Positions 1 to 10,926 of a stretch of DNA of 64,000 nucleotides are shown here, one piece after another. A program made the position numbers and the translations under genes. This DNA is from Ctena decussata. Lineage: Eukaryota; Mollusca; Bivalvia; Lucinida; Lucinidae. The stretch's first letter is position 1, and every line of letters starts with the position of its first letter. Location of the stretch: the NCBI GenBank assembly GCA_963989385.1, contig OZ022500.1, positions 119,019,842 through 119,083,841 of the forward strand, given 5' to 3'. The notes under the pieces are model-generated. The model was not told the origin of the DNA and made no database searches. It saw only the letters and a list, made by a program, of their open reading frames with translations.

Positions 1-750
1 GGTCATGGACTTAGAAAATTGTCTTTTTAATTTTTGAATGTTTTGGTTAAAATTTTTTAAAGACACTTATCTCATGAACCCATAGATGAATTCTTTTTAT
101 ATTTGCACTGTAGTTAGATATTAGTTCAAAGTTTTACACAGTACTACCCCAACCCCGCTCAGTGACCTTGATGTCAAGGTCAGGGACTTAGGAAATTTGG
201 TCTTTATTAAAGTTTTCTAATTGCATACTGATTCATAATGCTTGGCAGAGACTTATTTACACTTGAACTGATGTTAGACACTTTTTTGAGTTTTTACAAA
301 ACTTTATATACTTACCCCACTACCCCACTGGATGACCTTGAAGTCAAGGTTATTGACTTTGAATTTTGGTTAAAGTTTTATATTTATGAAGACATAATTT
401 CACAGTGCCACGATGGACTCAGTTGATACTTATACATGTACTTGGACTGATGATAGATAATGGTTCAAGGTTTGATACATCCTAGCTCCCCCCCCCACCC
501 CTACCCCACTCCTCCCCCTACCCCCATAGTTCTTTGACCTCAAGCTCATGGACTTTGAAATTTCATGTGATCTTTTTTTTATTTTAATTTTATTTTAAGA
601 CATTTCTGAGAAAGGTTTTGTTTATAAATGTGTTGTCATTATGGACATGCTTGCCTGAAGTTTCATGCATAGCAGTCCACACCACCATAGTGACTGTGTG
701 ATGGGCAATCACCTATTCAGGCGAGCTATGCTGTCAGGCGACAGCTCTTG
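1..750 (+). mobile_element. Helentron-like (pearl/HINE-type) repeat, left end outside window
   Basis: About 150-bp units recur, each with a 'gaccttgaagtcaaggt'-like palindrome followed by a T-rich stretch. The right end reads 'ggcgagctatgctgtcaggcgacagctcttg' in pieces: a GGCGAGCT box then a hairpin of CTGTC...GACAG. The same end occurs in reverse at 41246, where a whole related element is present, so this copy is the opposite orientation of that family. It would lie in an upstream intron of the VOPP1/WBP1-like gene. Assignment to Helentron-like elements rests on the shared architecture (tandem core, terminal hairpin), not on a protein. Confidence 0.55.
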
Positions 751-1051
751 TTTGTTTGGTAATAGCCCCTTCATATACATAGTTAACCAGGGGTGATTTT
801 TTTTTCTGCTGAGTTTTCTCTTGAGGTGCATGGACACACTCTATGCTTTTCCACCACTTTGTGGCTGATGAAATTATGAAATGAAACTCTAAAAATCGTA
901 ACCCTTAAAATGCCAGAAATGAAAATAGTTAACCCAGTGGACTCTTCTATCCTTATCAAATGGACGAGTCCATTTCTCAATTCAGGGGTGTCTGGTTTAG
1001 TTTGTGTGTATCAATTTTACTTTATTTTAAGGAAGAATACCCATGTCTTTT

Positions 1052-1118
1052 GCAAATGGTGTAGACCCTGATCAGGTGCCGCATTTTGCGGCGTCTGATC
1101 TGGGTCTGCACTGTTTGC
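1052..1118. repeat. hairpin MITE, 32-bp arms, 3-nt loop
   Basis: The arms 1052-1083 and 1087-1118 begin GCAAATGGTGTAGACC and end GGTCTGCACTGTTTGC and pair along their whole length with few mismatches. Related ends occur at 1163-1227 and 3526-3590, and partial ones near 13680, 19745 and 22915. This makes it a dispersed palindromic family. It lies in the intron upstream of the first visible coding exon. Confidence 0.6.
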
Positions 1119-1162
1119 CTGTGTCTGATTTTTGAGATGCTAGGCATTAATGGGTTAAATTT

Positions 1163-1227
1163 GCAAACAGTGTAGATCCATGAGGCAGCTCAAGATAGGC
1201 TACCTCATCTGGATGTACTCAGTTTGC
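1163..1227. repeat. second hairpin MITE of the GCAAACAGTGTAGA family
   Basis: Begins GCAAACAGTGTAGATCC and ends GGATGTACTCAGTTTGC with imperfectly pairing arms. The central stem differs from the copy at 1052, so the family shares its ends more than its core. Confidence 0.5.
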
Positions 1228-1462
1228 CGTCTAGCCTTTGGTTTAAACAGTATTTATTCATATAAACAGCAATCACAAAATTATATACATACAATAAGCA
1301 AGTAGGATCTGAACAAAAGCGCATGGCTTATAAACTTCATTTCCATATAGTGTTTAATTTCTCAATATGGTACAGTTTTGGACGAAACATTTTATTATAA
1401 TTTTGCATACATAAATTTTGTTGTTTGCTATTTGGTGCTCTGAGGGTAAAATTATTTTGCAG

Positions 1463-1665
1463 GGTTTTGGTTTATCTGGTTCTGGGTCATTCTACTCATC
1501 GTTAGTTGCAGTATCTGGATCTGCCGTCGGCGCCGCCAGAGAATGGCTATGCCACAGTATGTGATTGTTGAGCCGCAGCAGACATATGGGACAGTCCATT
1601 CATCAACAGTTTATCCTTCAGCTAGACCAGCTGGCCCACCATCAGCACCAGCCTATCAGCCTCCA
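1463..1665 (+). CDS. VOPP1/WBP1-like single-pass membrane protein, penultimate coding exon
   Basis: The exon is open for its full 203 nt (two bases completing a split codon plus 67 codons). It is bounded by a TATTTTGCAG-type acceptor (AG at 1461-1462) and a GTAAGT donor at 1666. Its first residues, FWFIWFWVILLIV, form a hydrophobic segment rich in aromatic residues. It is followed by Cys-containing residues and the basic run CRRRRQR, a stop-transfer signature placing the remainder in the cytosol. The rest is Pro, Tyr and Ser rich (PQYVIVEPQQTYG, PAGPPSAPAYQPP). The order of transmembrane segment, basic cluster and proline-rich tail with a WW-binding motif in the next exon matches VOPP1, WBP1 and Shisa-type proteins, which bind WW-domain ubiquitin ligases. 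The Cys-rich ectodomain exons would lie upstream of the window. Family choice among VOPP1, WBP1 and Shisa is inference. Confidence 0.75.
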
Positions 1666-1785
1666 GTAAGTATTGATAAGTATTGAATACACCACAATTT
1701 GTTCACCTGTACAGAGAGATTATCCGCAAGCTTTAGTGAATGGATTATCAACTGTTAAGGTGGACAAGCCACAGTATATAGAGGA

Positions 1786-1930
1786 TCTTACATGAGTGCT
1801 CATGTATTAATGAATTTATTAAATGAGTTGGGGAAAAAGATAAGATGCGAGGCTATGCCGAGCATCTTATCGGTTTTCCCGGACAAATTTAATAAATTCA
1901 ATAATACATGAGCATGAATGCAAGATTCTA
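1786..1930. repeat. imperfect palindromic MITE
   Basis: Left arm 'catgtattaatgaatttatt' is mirrored by 'aataaattcaataatacatg' on the right. Between them GATAAGATGC and GCATCTTATC form the inner stem. It lies in the last intron of the VOPP1/WBP1-like gene. Sequence to about 2110 contains further CG-rich patches (GACGT boxes) that may belong to the same insertion. Confidence 0.5.
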
Positions 1931-2110
1931 TTTATCATATGACACTAAAATTGCATTTTATTAGCAAATTTTGCACGAAAAACGTCATGATTTCGCCATT
2001 AGAAAACGCGACGTTTTTATGGACGTCAACGTATAATGTTACGACGTAATTTGCATATTTAATCCACTAGTGGATTATCGATTTTAATGCATGGTTTTAT
2101 TACACTCTCA

Positions 2111-3060
2111 GATGCGACGTCCTATGATAAACTGTTTCAATCCTAATAAATGCCACTGCACTGCACAAATACTGCACTTATAAATACCCCTTAAACAATG
2201 CTGTATTTCTTGCTAAAGTTACAAAATACAAGGCAAAAATATCCTGAGATATTGTAGTTTATATATGGTCATAAAGGTGCCTCATCATGGTCTTAAGATC
2301 ATTCATGCAATTGTCAGCTATTTTTGTGATGACAAAGTGCAGCTATTATTCTCACTTGATTTAATTCTTTTTATCCTGTTATTTGAAGCATTTTTGCATT
2401 TTTTTACTTTTCAAGCTTTGAATAACTCCCCCTTTTGTAAAACGCAACTTCCCAGCAGCATCTAATAGTTTAAAGGGATACATTGTCCAGGGTAGCAAAC
2501 TGGAAGTCACAAATGTTTTTTATTCATGGCCCAGTGAATTTGCTTTATATCTCCAACACTGTGTAATGGATTTGCATCATGCATTGCATACTGACACTGC
2601 GACAACCTGGAATTACATGTAAGGTCACTGCGACCTATATTTGTATTTCAGCGATGCTTCCTCATATCTTGAATGCTACTAAATAGATATATATGGGTTC
2701 ATGGATCAGTCTGACTCTACATTTGACCTTACACTATTTGTTGCCTCATACCACCGCCATGTAACAGTGAGACCTGTTTTTTCATGTTTTATCAAACTAT
2801 GACAGCTTCATTGGTTGCACTTACTGAAATTTCCCCACTTATAGTCAGGCACACATTAGGCATGCTTAATTCTCGTTTTAGTTTTCTTTTGCTGCATGAA
2901 CAACATTTATAGTTAAAATAAATCCTACATGAAGACACTAAATATTTAGTAGAAGGAAAAGAAAAGAAAGAGAAAACTAGTCAGTATGAGTATGATGTAT
3001 ACGTTAAGCTGTATTTGTGTGCATGCAAAGTCACAGGGTATAAACCAGTCCGCCAATTTT
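2111..3060. other. last intron of the VOPP1/WBP1-like gene, no gene seen
   Basis: AT-rich intronic sequence. The open frames in it are short and lack splice or family support. Confidence 0.5.
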
Positions 3061-3250
3061 TGCTTCCTGCAGAGACTGTACATCATATTTGGCTTCTGCC
3101 AAGACTGTCCGCGAACTCTTGCTTCCTGCAGAGACTTCTGTACATGATAAATGGCTTCCTGCAGAGACTGCCCACGTGATTCTGCTTCCTGCCAAGGCTC
3201 TTGGCAGGAAGCAGAGTCACGCGGACAGTCTCGGAGGAAAGCCATTTTTC
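3061..3250. repeat. GCTTCCTGCAGAGACTG direct repeats ending in a long hairpin
   Basis: GCTTCCTGCAGAGACT-type units recur from 3061. The last one opens an inverted repeat with arms 3149-3196 and 3200-3248 and a GCT loop. The inner 16 bp (3181-3196 with 3200-3215) pair perfectly. The hairpin ends about 55 nt upstream of the terminal exon and lies within the intron. Confidence 0.65.
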
Positions 3251-3303
3251 CAGGACAATAGTCCCTTGTGAAAGTACACCTTTATTACATTTCTGTATTT
3301 CAG

Positions 3304-3333
3304 CAGAAGCCTCCACCATATAGTCCACAGTAG
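3304..3333 (+). CDS. VOPP1/WBP1-like protein, terminal coding exon with PPPY motif
   Basis: After the acceptor TTCTGTATTTCAG the exon reads QKPPPYSPQ and then TAG (3331-3333). Phase 0 matches the donor at 1665/1666, so the joined tail is ...AYQPP-QKPPPYSPQ. PPPY is the PPxY ligand for WW domains and sits at the very C-terminus, as in VOPP1 and WBP1. The acceptor is a tandem CAGCAG (NAGNAG), so isoforms with or without one extra Gln are possible. An AATAAA is present at 3496-3501 and another at 3779-3784; either could end the mRNA. Confidence 0.75.
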   Translation, partial: QKPPPYSPQ

Positions 3334-3495
3334 GAAGAAGAATAGAGTGGTGTTGTTGAAAAGTTGTTATAAAATGGAATTCCATGCCTTAATCATCAAA
3401 AATAAGAATTGTTAAATATTTTAAAAAATCAGCTGTGATTACTTTTTTGTTATTCTAAATATTAAGACACTTAAAGCAGCAGCAAAAGAAAAAAT

Positions 3496-3501
3496 AATAA
3501 A
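3496..3501 (+). terminator. candidate polyadenylation signal (AATAAA)
   Basis: A canonical hexamer 163 nt downstream of the TAG at 3331-3333. A second hexamer at 3779-3784 would give a longer 3' UTR that includes the hairpin at 3526-3572. Confidence 0.35.
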
Positions 3502-3525
3502 AAAAGTTTTGAATTTCAAACATGG

Positions 3526-3572
3526 TAGATCAAGATGAGGTGGCTCAAAATGAGCCACCTCATCTTGATCTA
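3526..3572. repeat. perfect 22-bp inverted repeat with AAA loop
   Basis: TAGATCAAGATGAGGTGGCT plus CA is mirrored exactly, with loop 3548-3550. It is followed by CACTGTTTGCC, the end sequence of the hairpin MITEs at 1052 and 1163. The arms have no mismatches, suggesting recent insertion or homogenisation. Confidence 0.75.
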
Positions 3573-4505
3573 CACTGTTTGCCCTCTAGTTTTTGAAGTC
3601 TCAGTATGATATTGCTTGGAAACTTTTTTTTGAAATTTTGCAGTCATAAATTCTGTTGTCTGCTTTTTTGGTGCTTTAATGGTTTACCAGTTCTTGTGAT
3701 TATCCTAAAGTGATAAAGCTTCTGTCTGATCTTGTTGTTTACCATTTGTTAAAGCCCCAGTATCTCTGTATTTTGGGGAATAAAGGTACTGTTAAATATT
3801 TGAGAAAGTCAGAATTTTATTGTTATTAATTGATGGACTAAAAATATGTAACAAAAGGTTGGATGTGTAGCAGTTGATTTTGAGTTTGTTTTCAAAAGCA
3901 ACAATTTTTGTCTTGCCTGTGACTAGCAGAAGCCAAACATAGGTCTTACTTTTCAGCGGCGTAAATCTTTGTCCAGTTTTCTGGTTTAGCTCTGTTTCCT
4001 GACCATGCATGGACAGACGAGATACCACCTTCCATGAAATTTCTCACATTCCTGTTGTGCAATTTGTTTAATACTTTTTCACTTTGATGAAGTAGAAACT
4101 ATTGGTATATTATGTGTTTTTATTTGGTGAGAATATAAAGTTCTGTAAATCTTTTAAATATCATAAAATATTTTACTGAACCATGATGTATTGTTTTAAT
4201 CTTCATTCAGCTTCACAGTGCATGCTTTTATAATAATGAGGAAGGTTTTATTATTTCTCCATTTAAAATATGTTGTGGTTAATTGTTAGATCTGCAAGAC
4301 AGTTCTAAAGATGGACTGTGTAGTCACCAGCCAGGAGACCAATTACCGTATTTATTTGACTGTAAGACTGGGTTTTTCTCTCTCCAGATAGTACCTCGAG
4401 TGTGTAAATCAGTCATATGTAATTTGGCTAATAGTTAGGTTTTTCTCTTCCAAAACAATCCAGAAATTCTAGTGCCCCCTTTTAAGAAACAGATCTAGAT
4501 TTTTA

Positions 4506-5450
4506 TGCCCCCGTGACGATAGTCAGGGGGCATTAAGATTTGCTCCTGTCTGTCTGTCTGTCCGTCCGTTCGTCACACTTTACGGTATAGAGTTTGTGTA
4601 ATCAACTCCTCCCACAGTTTTCAGTGGATCTTTTTCAAACTTTGCATACATGTTGTGGACATATTGAAGATGTGCATGTGGGTTTTTGTTGGAGCTAGAA
4701 TTAATTTTAACAGAATTATGGCCTTTGAACTTAGTCATTTTAGGCAAATTTTTGCATTGTAGGGTATGTAGTTTGTGTAATCAACTTCTCCCACAGTTTT
4801 CTATGGATCTTTTTCAAACCTTTTATACATATTGTGGACATATTGAAGATGTGCATGTGGGTTTTTGTTGGAACTAGAATAGATTTTGACAGAATTACGG
4901 CCTTTTAAACTTAGTCATTTTTGGCAAATTTTCACATTTGTAGGGTGTGGAGTTTGTATAATCAACTCCTCCCTCAGTTTTCAATCGATCTTTTCCAAAC
5001 TTTGCATACATGTTATGGACATATTAGAGATGTGCATGTGGGTTTTTGTTGGAGCTAGAAATAATTTTGACAGAATTATAGCCTTTTAAACTTAGTCATT
5101 TTAGGCATATGTTTGCATTGTAGGGTACTAGTACTTTGTGTAATCAACTCCTCCCACAATTTTCATTGGCTGTTTTTCAGACATTGGAGACTTGTTGTTA
5201 ACATATTGAAGATGTGCATGTTGGTTTTGATAGGAAAAAAATAATTCTGAAGGAATTATGGCCTTTTAAACTTAGTTATTTTGGGCTGCATTTTGCACTG
5301 TAGGGTATAAATTTGGTGTAATGTTTTCAGTGGATTCTTTGTAAATAGCATTTGTGCTTGAAAGGTGCTTTAGGGATGTATGCATGTCTTGTGACAGGCG
5401 TTGCACGGGGGCATCATTAGTGTCTTACAGACACAATTTTCTAGTTGGGA
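4506..5450. mobile_element. Helentron-like element with about 183-bp tandem core
   Basis: One end is the hairpin TGCCCCCGTGACGATAGTCA / GGGGGCAT followed by TCTGTCTGTCTGTCCGTCCG. Four units follow, marked by 'gtttgtgtaatcaactcctc' at about 4585, 4770, 4951 and 5136. The other end is GCACGGGGGCATCATTAGTG. Hairpin end, (ACGG/ACAG)n tract and tandem core fit non-autonomous Helentron ('pearl') elements. A relative lies in reverse at 11677-12207. Confidence 0.65.
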
Positions 5451-5466
5451 TTGTTTTGGATTGATA

Positions 5467-5605
5467 AACCTTTTCTCTTCCAAAACAATCCCAAAAATCT
5501 AGTTCCATCTTGTAAGATGGATCTAGATTTTTTTCTCCAGATCTAGATCCATCTTCTAGAGACAGATCTAGATTTTTGGGATTGTTTTGAAAGGGAAAAT
5601 AATTT
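5467..5605. repeat. palindromic MITE with CCAAAACAATCCCAAAAATC ends
   Basis: Left end 'ccaaaacaatcccaaaaatc' (about 5478-5497) is mirrored by 'gatttttgggattgttttg' (about 5571-5590), with AGATCTAGATC palindromes inside. A similar CCAAAACAATCC stretch at 4450 lies on the other side of the element at 4506-5450, so that element probably inserted into an older copy of this family. Confidence 0.5.
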
Positions 5606-5942
5606 GTCTTATAACCGAAGAAATATGGTACTATTCTGCTACTAAAGTTGTTTCCCTTATAAAAATGGAAGCCTTACCATTGTAGTACATTGTCGTGTCG
5701 CGGCACATATAGTGTCTTGAGAAAGTCTAGATAGGGTCTTGAGAAAGTCTAGACGGATCTGAATTGTTGTAGTTGTTTACATGGGGAAAACCCGTCTTAT
5801 AACTGAACAAATAAAGTAATCCTGCACATTTGTTGTGGTCCCTCATTAGATCTACTTCAGGAAATGATTTTGATGAGGAATCACAACATGGTTTTGGTGT
5901 CAAATGCCATTTAAATGAGAGCCAAAACAAAACTATCATTAA

Positions 5943-6182
5943 ATGAGCCGCAACATGACAAAACCAACAAAGCGGCATGTGCACCCAGTAATGACTCGGG
6001 GCAGCCTGGGCACCTGCCCACTCTGATCAGTCTTTGCTCTTAGCATGGAGGTAGCTTAGACCCTTAGATACCATTTAAGTGCACAGTGAAAACAGTGATC
6101 AGACTGAGTGGATGCCTAGGCTGATCTGAGTCTTCGCTGGGTACATATGCCACTTTGTTGGTTTTGTCATGCTGCGACTCAT
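5943..6182. mobile_element. MITE family M1, about 240 bp, ends ATGAGCCGCRACATGAC
   Basis: ATGAGCCGCAACATGACAAA at the left is mirrored by 'gttttgtcatgctgcgactcat' (in parts) at the right, with ACCAACAAAG / CTTTGTTGG inside the ends. Copies occur at 15381-15622, 51550-51789 and, truncated, 21806-21904. Each also carries 'gatctgagtcttcgctgggy'. No transposase is present. Confidence 0.7.
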
Positions 6183-7010
6183 ATTATTGTTAAATACTCC
6201 TATTATCTGTAGTATATTTTCAGTTAGTTGAGAGACTTTATCGAAGATGAAATGTTTAATAGAGAATATACAGTGTTTTATTTTTAAATTCATATTTATT
6301 CAGATGTATTTTAAATGTAAATATTTTGCAAGGCCATATGTTGTGTTTTTGTTGTTTTATTACAATATCCAAGCTGTTTCTTTGTTTAATGTACATGAGC
6401 ATAAATAATGTAAATGATTAAACGAGATTTGATGTCAGAATAGCTGTTTAATGTTCAGAAAAAGTTGTTCAAAAGTTAAAAAAATTATTATGTTACAAAT
6501 TTTGAATATGAATATATTGCTGTGTATCTGTGCTATATCAGCAGTAATCCTGTCTAACCCCTGAAATTGCAAAAGTGTCAATTGTGGTGCTAAGTACATT
6601 GAAACCAGTCTGGTATAGCCAGACAGTGTATGTAACTGGCCAGTCATTTAATCATTTTGTCTGTTTCTGATTCAGGGCTTTTCCAGGAAAAAATACATCC
6701 TGGGGTAGGACTTGAAACTAATTAAAGTTTTGGTGGTGGTAGTGGGGGAGGGGGAAGAGGGTGGGTGGGGGGGGGGGTTGAAGAGGCAGAAATACTATAC
6801 TATTATTTCACAGTGTATACGTATCTATTTATCTGTCTATCTTTCTATACCGAGACCATAATTTTCTGATCATTACCTCAGGTGTGATGGGTGGCTAAAT
6901 TTAGAATTTAGCTTAAAGGGAAAACAAACTTTCAGGGTGGGCCATTAAAACTATTTACAAGAAGCAAATCAGAGGCGTGCTAAAACACATGCCTCTGGAA
7001 CAATAATCTA
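6183..7010. other. intergenic, no gene seen; G-rich tract
   Basis: A purine/G-rich run lies at 6729-6778, including nine or more consecutive G. No supported gene or RNA. The LINE fragment begins at about 7011. Confidence 0.4.
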
Positions 7011-7640
7011 AATAAGGGCCTTAAACTCCTCAGTGGAATTGGCAGTAATCGCTGAAGAGGGGAGACTATTCCTGGGGAAGAATGAATTTTTCAGGGCATC
7101 ACAATATGCAAGGTATCTGGTGTATTTTAAGTCATGGGATGCCCTAGTCCTTCTCGACTTTGGTGCAGGGGTCAAGTACTTAGCTTTCTCAAGGGACACT
7201 GAACCAGAGTGAATCTTGTAAAAGAAGGTTAAGGAGGACTGCTCCTGGTGGGCCTCCAGGGATGGCCACTCAAGTTCGTCCAGCATATCGCTGCCGGGCC
7301 GGGTAGCGCAATCAGTAGGGCACCTGACTCATAAGTCAGAGGTCCTGGATTCGAATCCCGGTCTGGCCACATACTTTCGTTTCTCCTTCCGCTGATTCAA
7401 GAAGGGCAGTTGTCAGTTACTGGCGAAAGTATGTGCACTTAGTACTGGTTAACCGCTTAGGAGGTCTAAGCCTGCCCGGGAATCTTTAGTGTGGTTAGGT
7501 TAACTGACCGTCCCGACATGACCATAGTTGTTTACCGTGGATGTTAAGCATCAAATCAACCAACCAACCAGCATATCACTGACACCACTTGTGTTCCGCC
7601 ATCGCCTGCAGGTCCACCTGGCAGCTGTTCTATCTAAAAT
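7011..7640 (-). pseudogene. LINE reverse-transcriptase C-terminal fragment, split by a SINE
   Basis: On the minus strand, the part upstream of the SINE reads RTAARWTCRRWRNTSGVSD-ML, and the frame continues on the other side as MLDELEWPSLEAHQEQ...SLTFFYKIHSG...SLEKAKYLTPAP. This is the region after the reverse-transcriptase domain seen in many invertebrate non-LTR elements. It ends near FKALI. The usual IxxWNxLP segment is shortened to NSLPSS and no catalytic core (YxDD) is present, so this is a 5'-truncated, decayed copy. The SINE at 7290-7567 sits inside it. Confidence 0.75.
7290..7567 (+). mobile_element. tRNA-derived SINE, family A, with 10-bp target duplication
   Basis: The direct repeat CCAGCATATC flanks it (7280-7289 and 7568-7577), which fixes its ends. 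The head (about 7296-7371) folds like a tRNA: A box TAGCGCAATCAGTAGGG, anticodon loop CTCATAA (CAT) and B box GGATTCGAATCC. It is therefore Met-tRNA-like, but it lies in a SINE and is not called a functional tRNA. A body of about 165 bp follows and ends ...GGATGTTAAGCATCAAATC(AACC)n. Other copies: 20738-21016, 51871-52164, fragment 13749-13925, and an interrupted copy at 49684-50533. Confidence 0.9.
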
Positions 7641-9080
7641 TTCCTTGATGGAACCATGTAAAAAAAGTTCTGGTCCTGCTAAGGGAGGCACTTTGTCTGA
7701 AATAGCCCTTAGTACATTTCGAACCACATTAAGCAAGCACCTGTTTGAAAGAAGTATAACTGTTGTTTTTTTCGTACCCTGCTATTGTTTACACAAATGG
7801 TACAGGGAAAAATATCAAAACCTACTTGCTTTGATGACAGATTTGATTTGTTTGCAATTGAATTTAGACGAGAAAAAAAATACTGCAGCTGAAAATACAT
7901 GTATAAAGCTCAAGGAGAAATTTCTATGATGAAAAGAGAACACTATTGAAAGTGGAGCAATCACGAGAGTGTTTGAAATATCAATGGGAATCCCATCAGA
8001 TACTCTGTGATTGAAAATCAACCTTTTGTTCCTTAAGGGTGAATGGGTTCACTTTTAGGGGAAGTAACTCTGCCATTGTCATTCTTGCCTCCCTTTCAAT
8101 TGTGGTCAACTTTACAAGGAAAGAATTTGCTCCTCTTGAAGCGAATTCTTTTCCGTAAGAGTTGACCCATCTCAGAAGGGCTAAGTTATCAATGGAAGCA
8201 AACAGGAAGTCACAAGAGTTGTCCCCCTTGTGTAAAAATGGCAGAGAAACATGGAGCTTTACCCATTCACCTTATGTATGTAGAAACTTCCAAGAGAGTG
8301 ACTGTATAAATAATTGCCTCTCTTACTATTGGGCCTTCTCTTAGATCTGTAATTTACAAATTCTTTACTGTATGAGTAGCCCCCATTGGCTAGCAGATTC
8401 ACCTACCATGGAAATGTGGAATACCATGGAAATGTGGAAAACATACACACTCAGTATATAATAAGTGACAGTGTCTGGCATTTTGAGCCTTATGGAGCGA
8501 AAATCAGAAATTTTGATTTTAACAATTTCATATTTATTAGTGCTTCCAAAATAGATTTTGAGAAGCACAGAGCGCTAAGGTTTACTGCAAAAGCAAATGA
8601 AATTAACACCGGCCCGATTTTTTGTTTTCATTTCATTGATTGGATACCATTTACATACTAGCTGGATAAACTAATAACTGGTTGGTGACATCTCTTTTCA
8701 AAGATCTATAATGCGAACTTTCTTAAAAGAGTGTAGGTGAAGAAAATTAAACACGCCGATAGAAATGTTGAATCACTCTTTTCAGGTGACGCTTTGAAAT
8801 TCATTAGTCAGTGCGTGGAAGTACAATTAACTTTTCCTGCAAATTTTATGACGTCACTTTCATTTCACGTTTTGTGACGTCAAAGTTGCACCTCCACAAG
8901 GCTCAAAATCGCAGATACTGTCACATATTTTATACATATAATAGTGAATACTGTTTCTTCACATATTGTTTAGTGTTTGATCTTGTTCATATATAAAGCC
9001 TGTGATGTGAGCAAATGACAAAATTTTACTATTTTAAATACCAATATAAAACCGTATGGAGACTTCTGGATATCAGTCAG
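7641..9080. other. intergenic, nothing recognised
   Basis: Several short open frames occur on both strands, but none has a family motif, splice support or coding composition. Confidence 0.4.
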
Positions 9081-9099
9081 GCTAATTTCTGATTGTCAG

Positions 9100-9240
9100 T
9101 CATAATGTACCAGTCATTTGCAATGCTATAATGTACCAGTCATTTGCAAGTCTTGCTACTCCAGGGCCTGAAAATAGTGGGTACTTTTAGTCATTTGCAA
9201 CTCTGGCTTCTCCAGGGCTTGGGAATAGTGGGTACTTGGA
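9100..9240. repeat. short direct duplications around GTCATTTGCAA
   Basis: 'atgtaccagtcatttgcaa' occurs twice in succession. Then a unit running from GTCATTTGCAA through CTCCAGGGC to ATAGTGGGTACTT is repeated once with about 80-90% identity. Confidence 0.55.
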
Positions 9241-9540
9241 TTCTTCTCTCTGCAAAGCCCCAGCACTGTGGGGACAAATGTCTGAACAAATCCCTTTTAA
9301 AGGCCCCTGGGGACTATGTTTAACAGTTGGGGTCACTATTATTGTCCCAGTTATTTTGACAGCCAGTGAATAGCTAAGCGCATTTATGGCACTGTAGGAA
9401 CAACACTAGGGTAAAACCACCATACTTAAGTCTTTTGGCGCCATTGTCGCCCAGATGCGACTGCTAGGCTGAGCACCACTGTTACTTTAATGTGACCTAC
9501 ACTGTCCCATTAAATATCTCCCATTTTACATTACCAAGGG

Positions 9541-9711
9541 AAGTAATTCAAAGTCTAAGACCAGATTATGGCAAAGACTTTTTTCACGAGAAAAAAAAAT
9601 TTGGCTGTTTTTGATGAAATTTAGAAAGTAATTCAATCTAAGACAAGATTATGGCAAATAAAGATTTTTTTCGCGAGAAAAACTAAATTTGGCTGTTTTT
9701 TGAGGAAATTT
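9541..9711. repeat. tandem duplication, period about 85 bp
   Basis: AGTAATTCA...CTAAGACCAGATTATGGCA...GAGAAAAA...TTTGGCTGTTTTT is repeated at 9541 and 9626 with small indels. No coding frame. Confidence 0.6.
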
Positions 9712-10926
9712 ACAGACTTTCTAGGGTGTTATTTACCAGAAACACCCAATACTGTAAAATAAATTTAGTGCTGGCAAATGCATTTCTGTATAAATTTGGC
9801 ACTGAAAGAGTTAAGTCCTACTATCCTTGGCAGTTCCTCAGTCCTAGCTGGGTTCACAAATGACTGGTGCATAAAACTTACACGTTTCAGTTCACCTCAC
9901 AGAAACACTGATAGTGTTTTGTAAACATGCTTAGGCTAATAATATTTTGGCCAGTCTGCAATATTATTGTGGTACAAATACTCATTGGGAGCCCTACTTT
10001 GGGATATTGTTACTATACAGAAACATGGTCCAAATAAGATTTGACAGTTGTTATGTCCATGAAAAGGGGTGACGCTGAAGTTTTGACCAGTTTTACCTGA
10101 GGAAAGTATAGTGGGTTAGGAGAGTGTGGTTTCATGTCACCAGTATTCTGATCAGCATCACACTTGAATGAACTGTTATGGTTTTCAATCACATTTTATC
10201 CTTCAGACCTGTGGTGTCATCTTAAGGTAATTTTACCTCAATTTCATTTGAAATGGTTAGCCATGATGGATAACCATAAATCTCCAGACTATACAATAGA
10301 GATTTATGTTAACTACCTTTAATATTGGTATTACAATGCATCCATGTATACATGTTAAAAAAAAAAAAGAAAGAAAAAAAGCAATGCTGCATTGTAAGCA
10401 GTTTAAAGAATACAGTCGTATTTCTTCTGGGCACACCACATTGTTTGAATAACACTTCCAAAGTTTTGCGCCAAGGGGAATACTGTAAAATCCTATTAAA
10501 ACCCGAGATGTTGCATTTTAAGAGAAATGGGAGTTATCTAGAGCCTAGAGGTAGAGGTTAACTAATCAGCACTTGCCAATTTTTAAAGGTCACTATGTTT
10601 TGTTGGAAGCACTTTGAAAGTGTTTCCAATAAAACACCAAGTGACTAGTAAAGTTGAAATTATATCAGAGGACTTACTGCTTGAAGTTATGCGATTCTGC
10701 TTTTTGCAGCAAAGGATTGTGTCATTTTTTTTAGAGTGGGGAACTCTGTTAAAATTCTGTATTCTAAGAAGTGGAAAAAATACCTGATATGTGCCATTTT
10801 ATTTTTGACAGGTATGTTACTTTATGATAGTATGTGATATACGATTGAATTGAACTGAGAGAGAATAAAATCTTTTTGTTGTTTATTTGCCAGTCCAGTC
10901 ATACTGTTGATTTCCTTAGATATTAA
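9712..10926. other. intergenic, nothing recognised
   Basis: AT-rich sequence with A-runs near 10357 and no motif or open frame I can assign. Confidence 0.4.

Noticed and set aside
4886..5089. Short plus-strand proteins in 4.7-5.1 kb
   Set aside because: They are translations of the 183-bp tandem core of a Helentron-like element.
7296..7371. Met-tRNA (CAT) gene
   Set aside because: The cloverleaf is good, but it is the head of a SINE with target duplication and a shared body at 20.7 and 51.9 kb. Called a SINE, not a tRNA gene.
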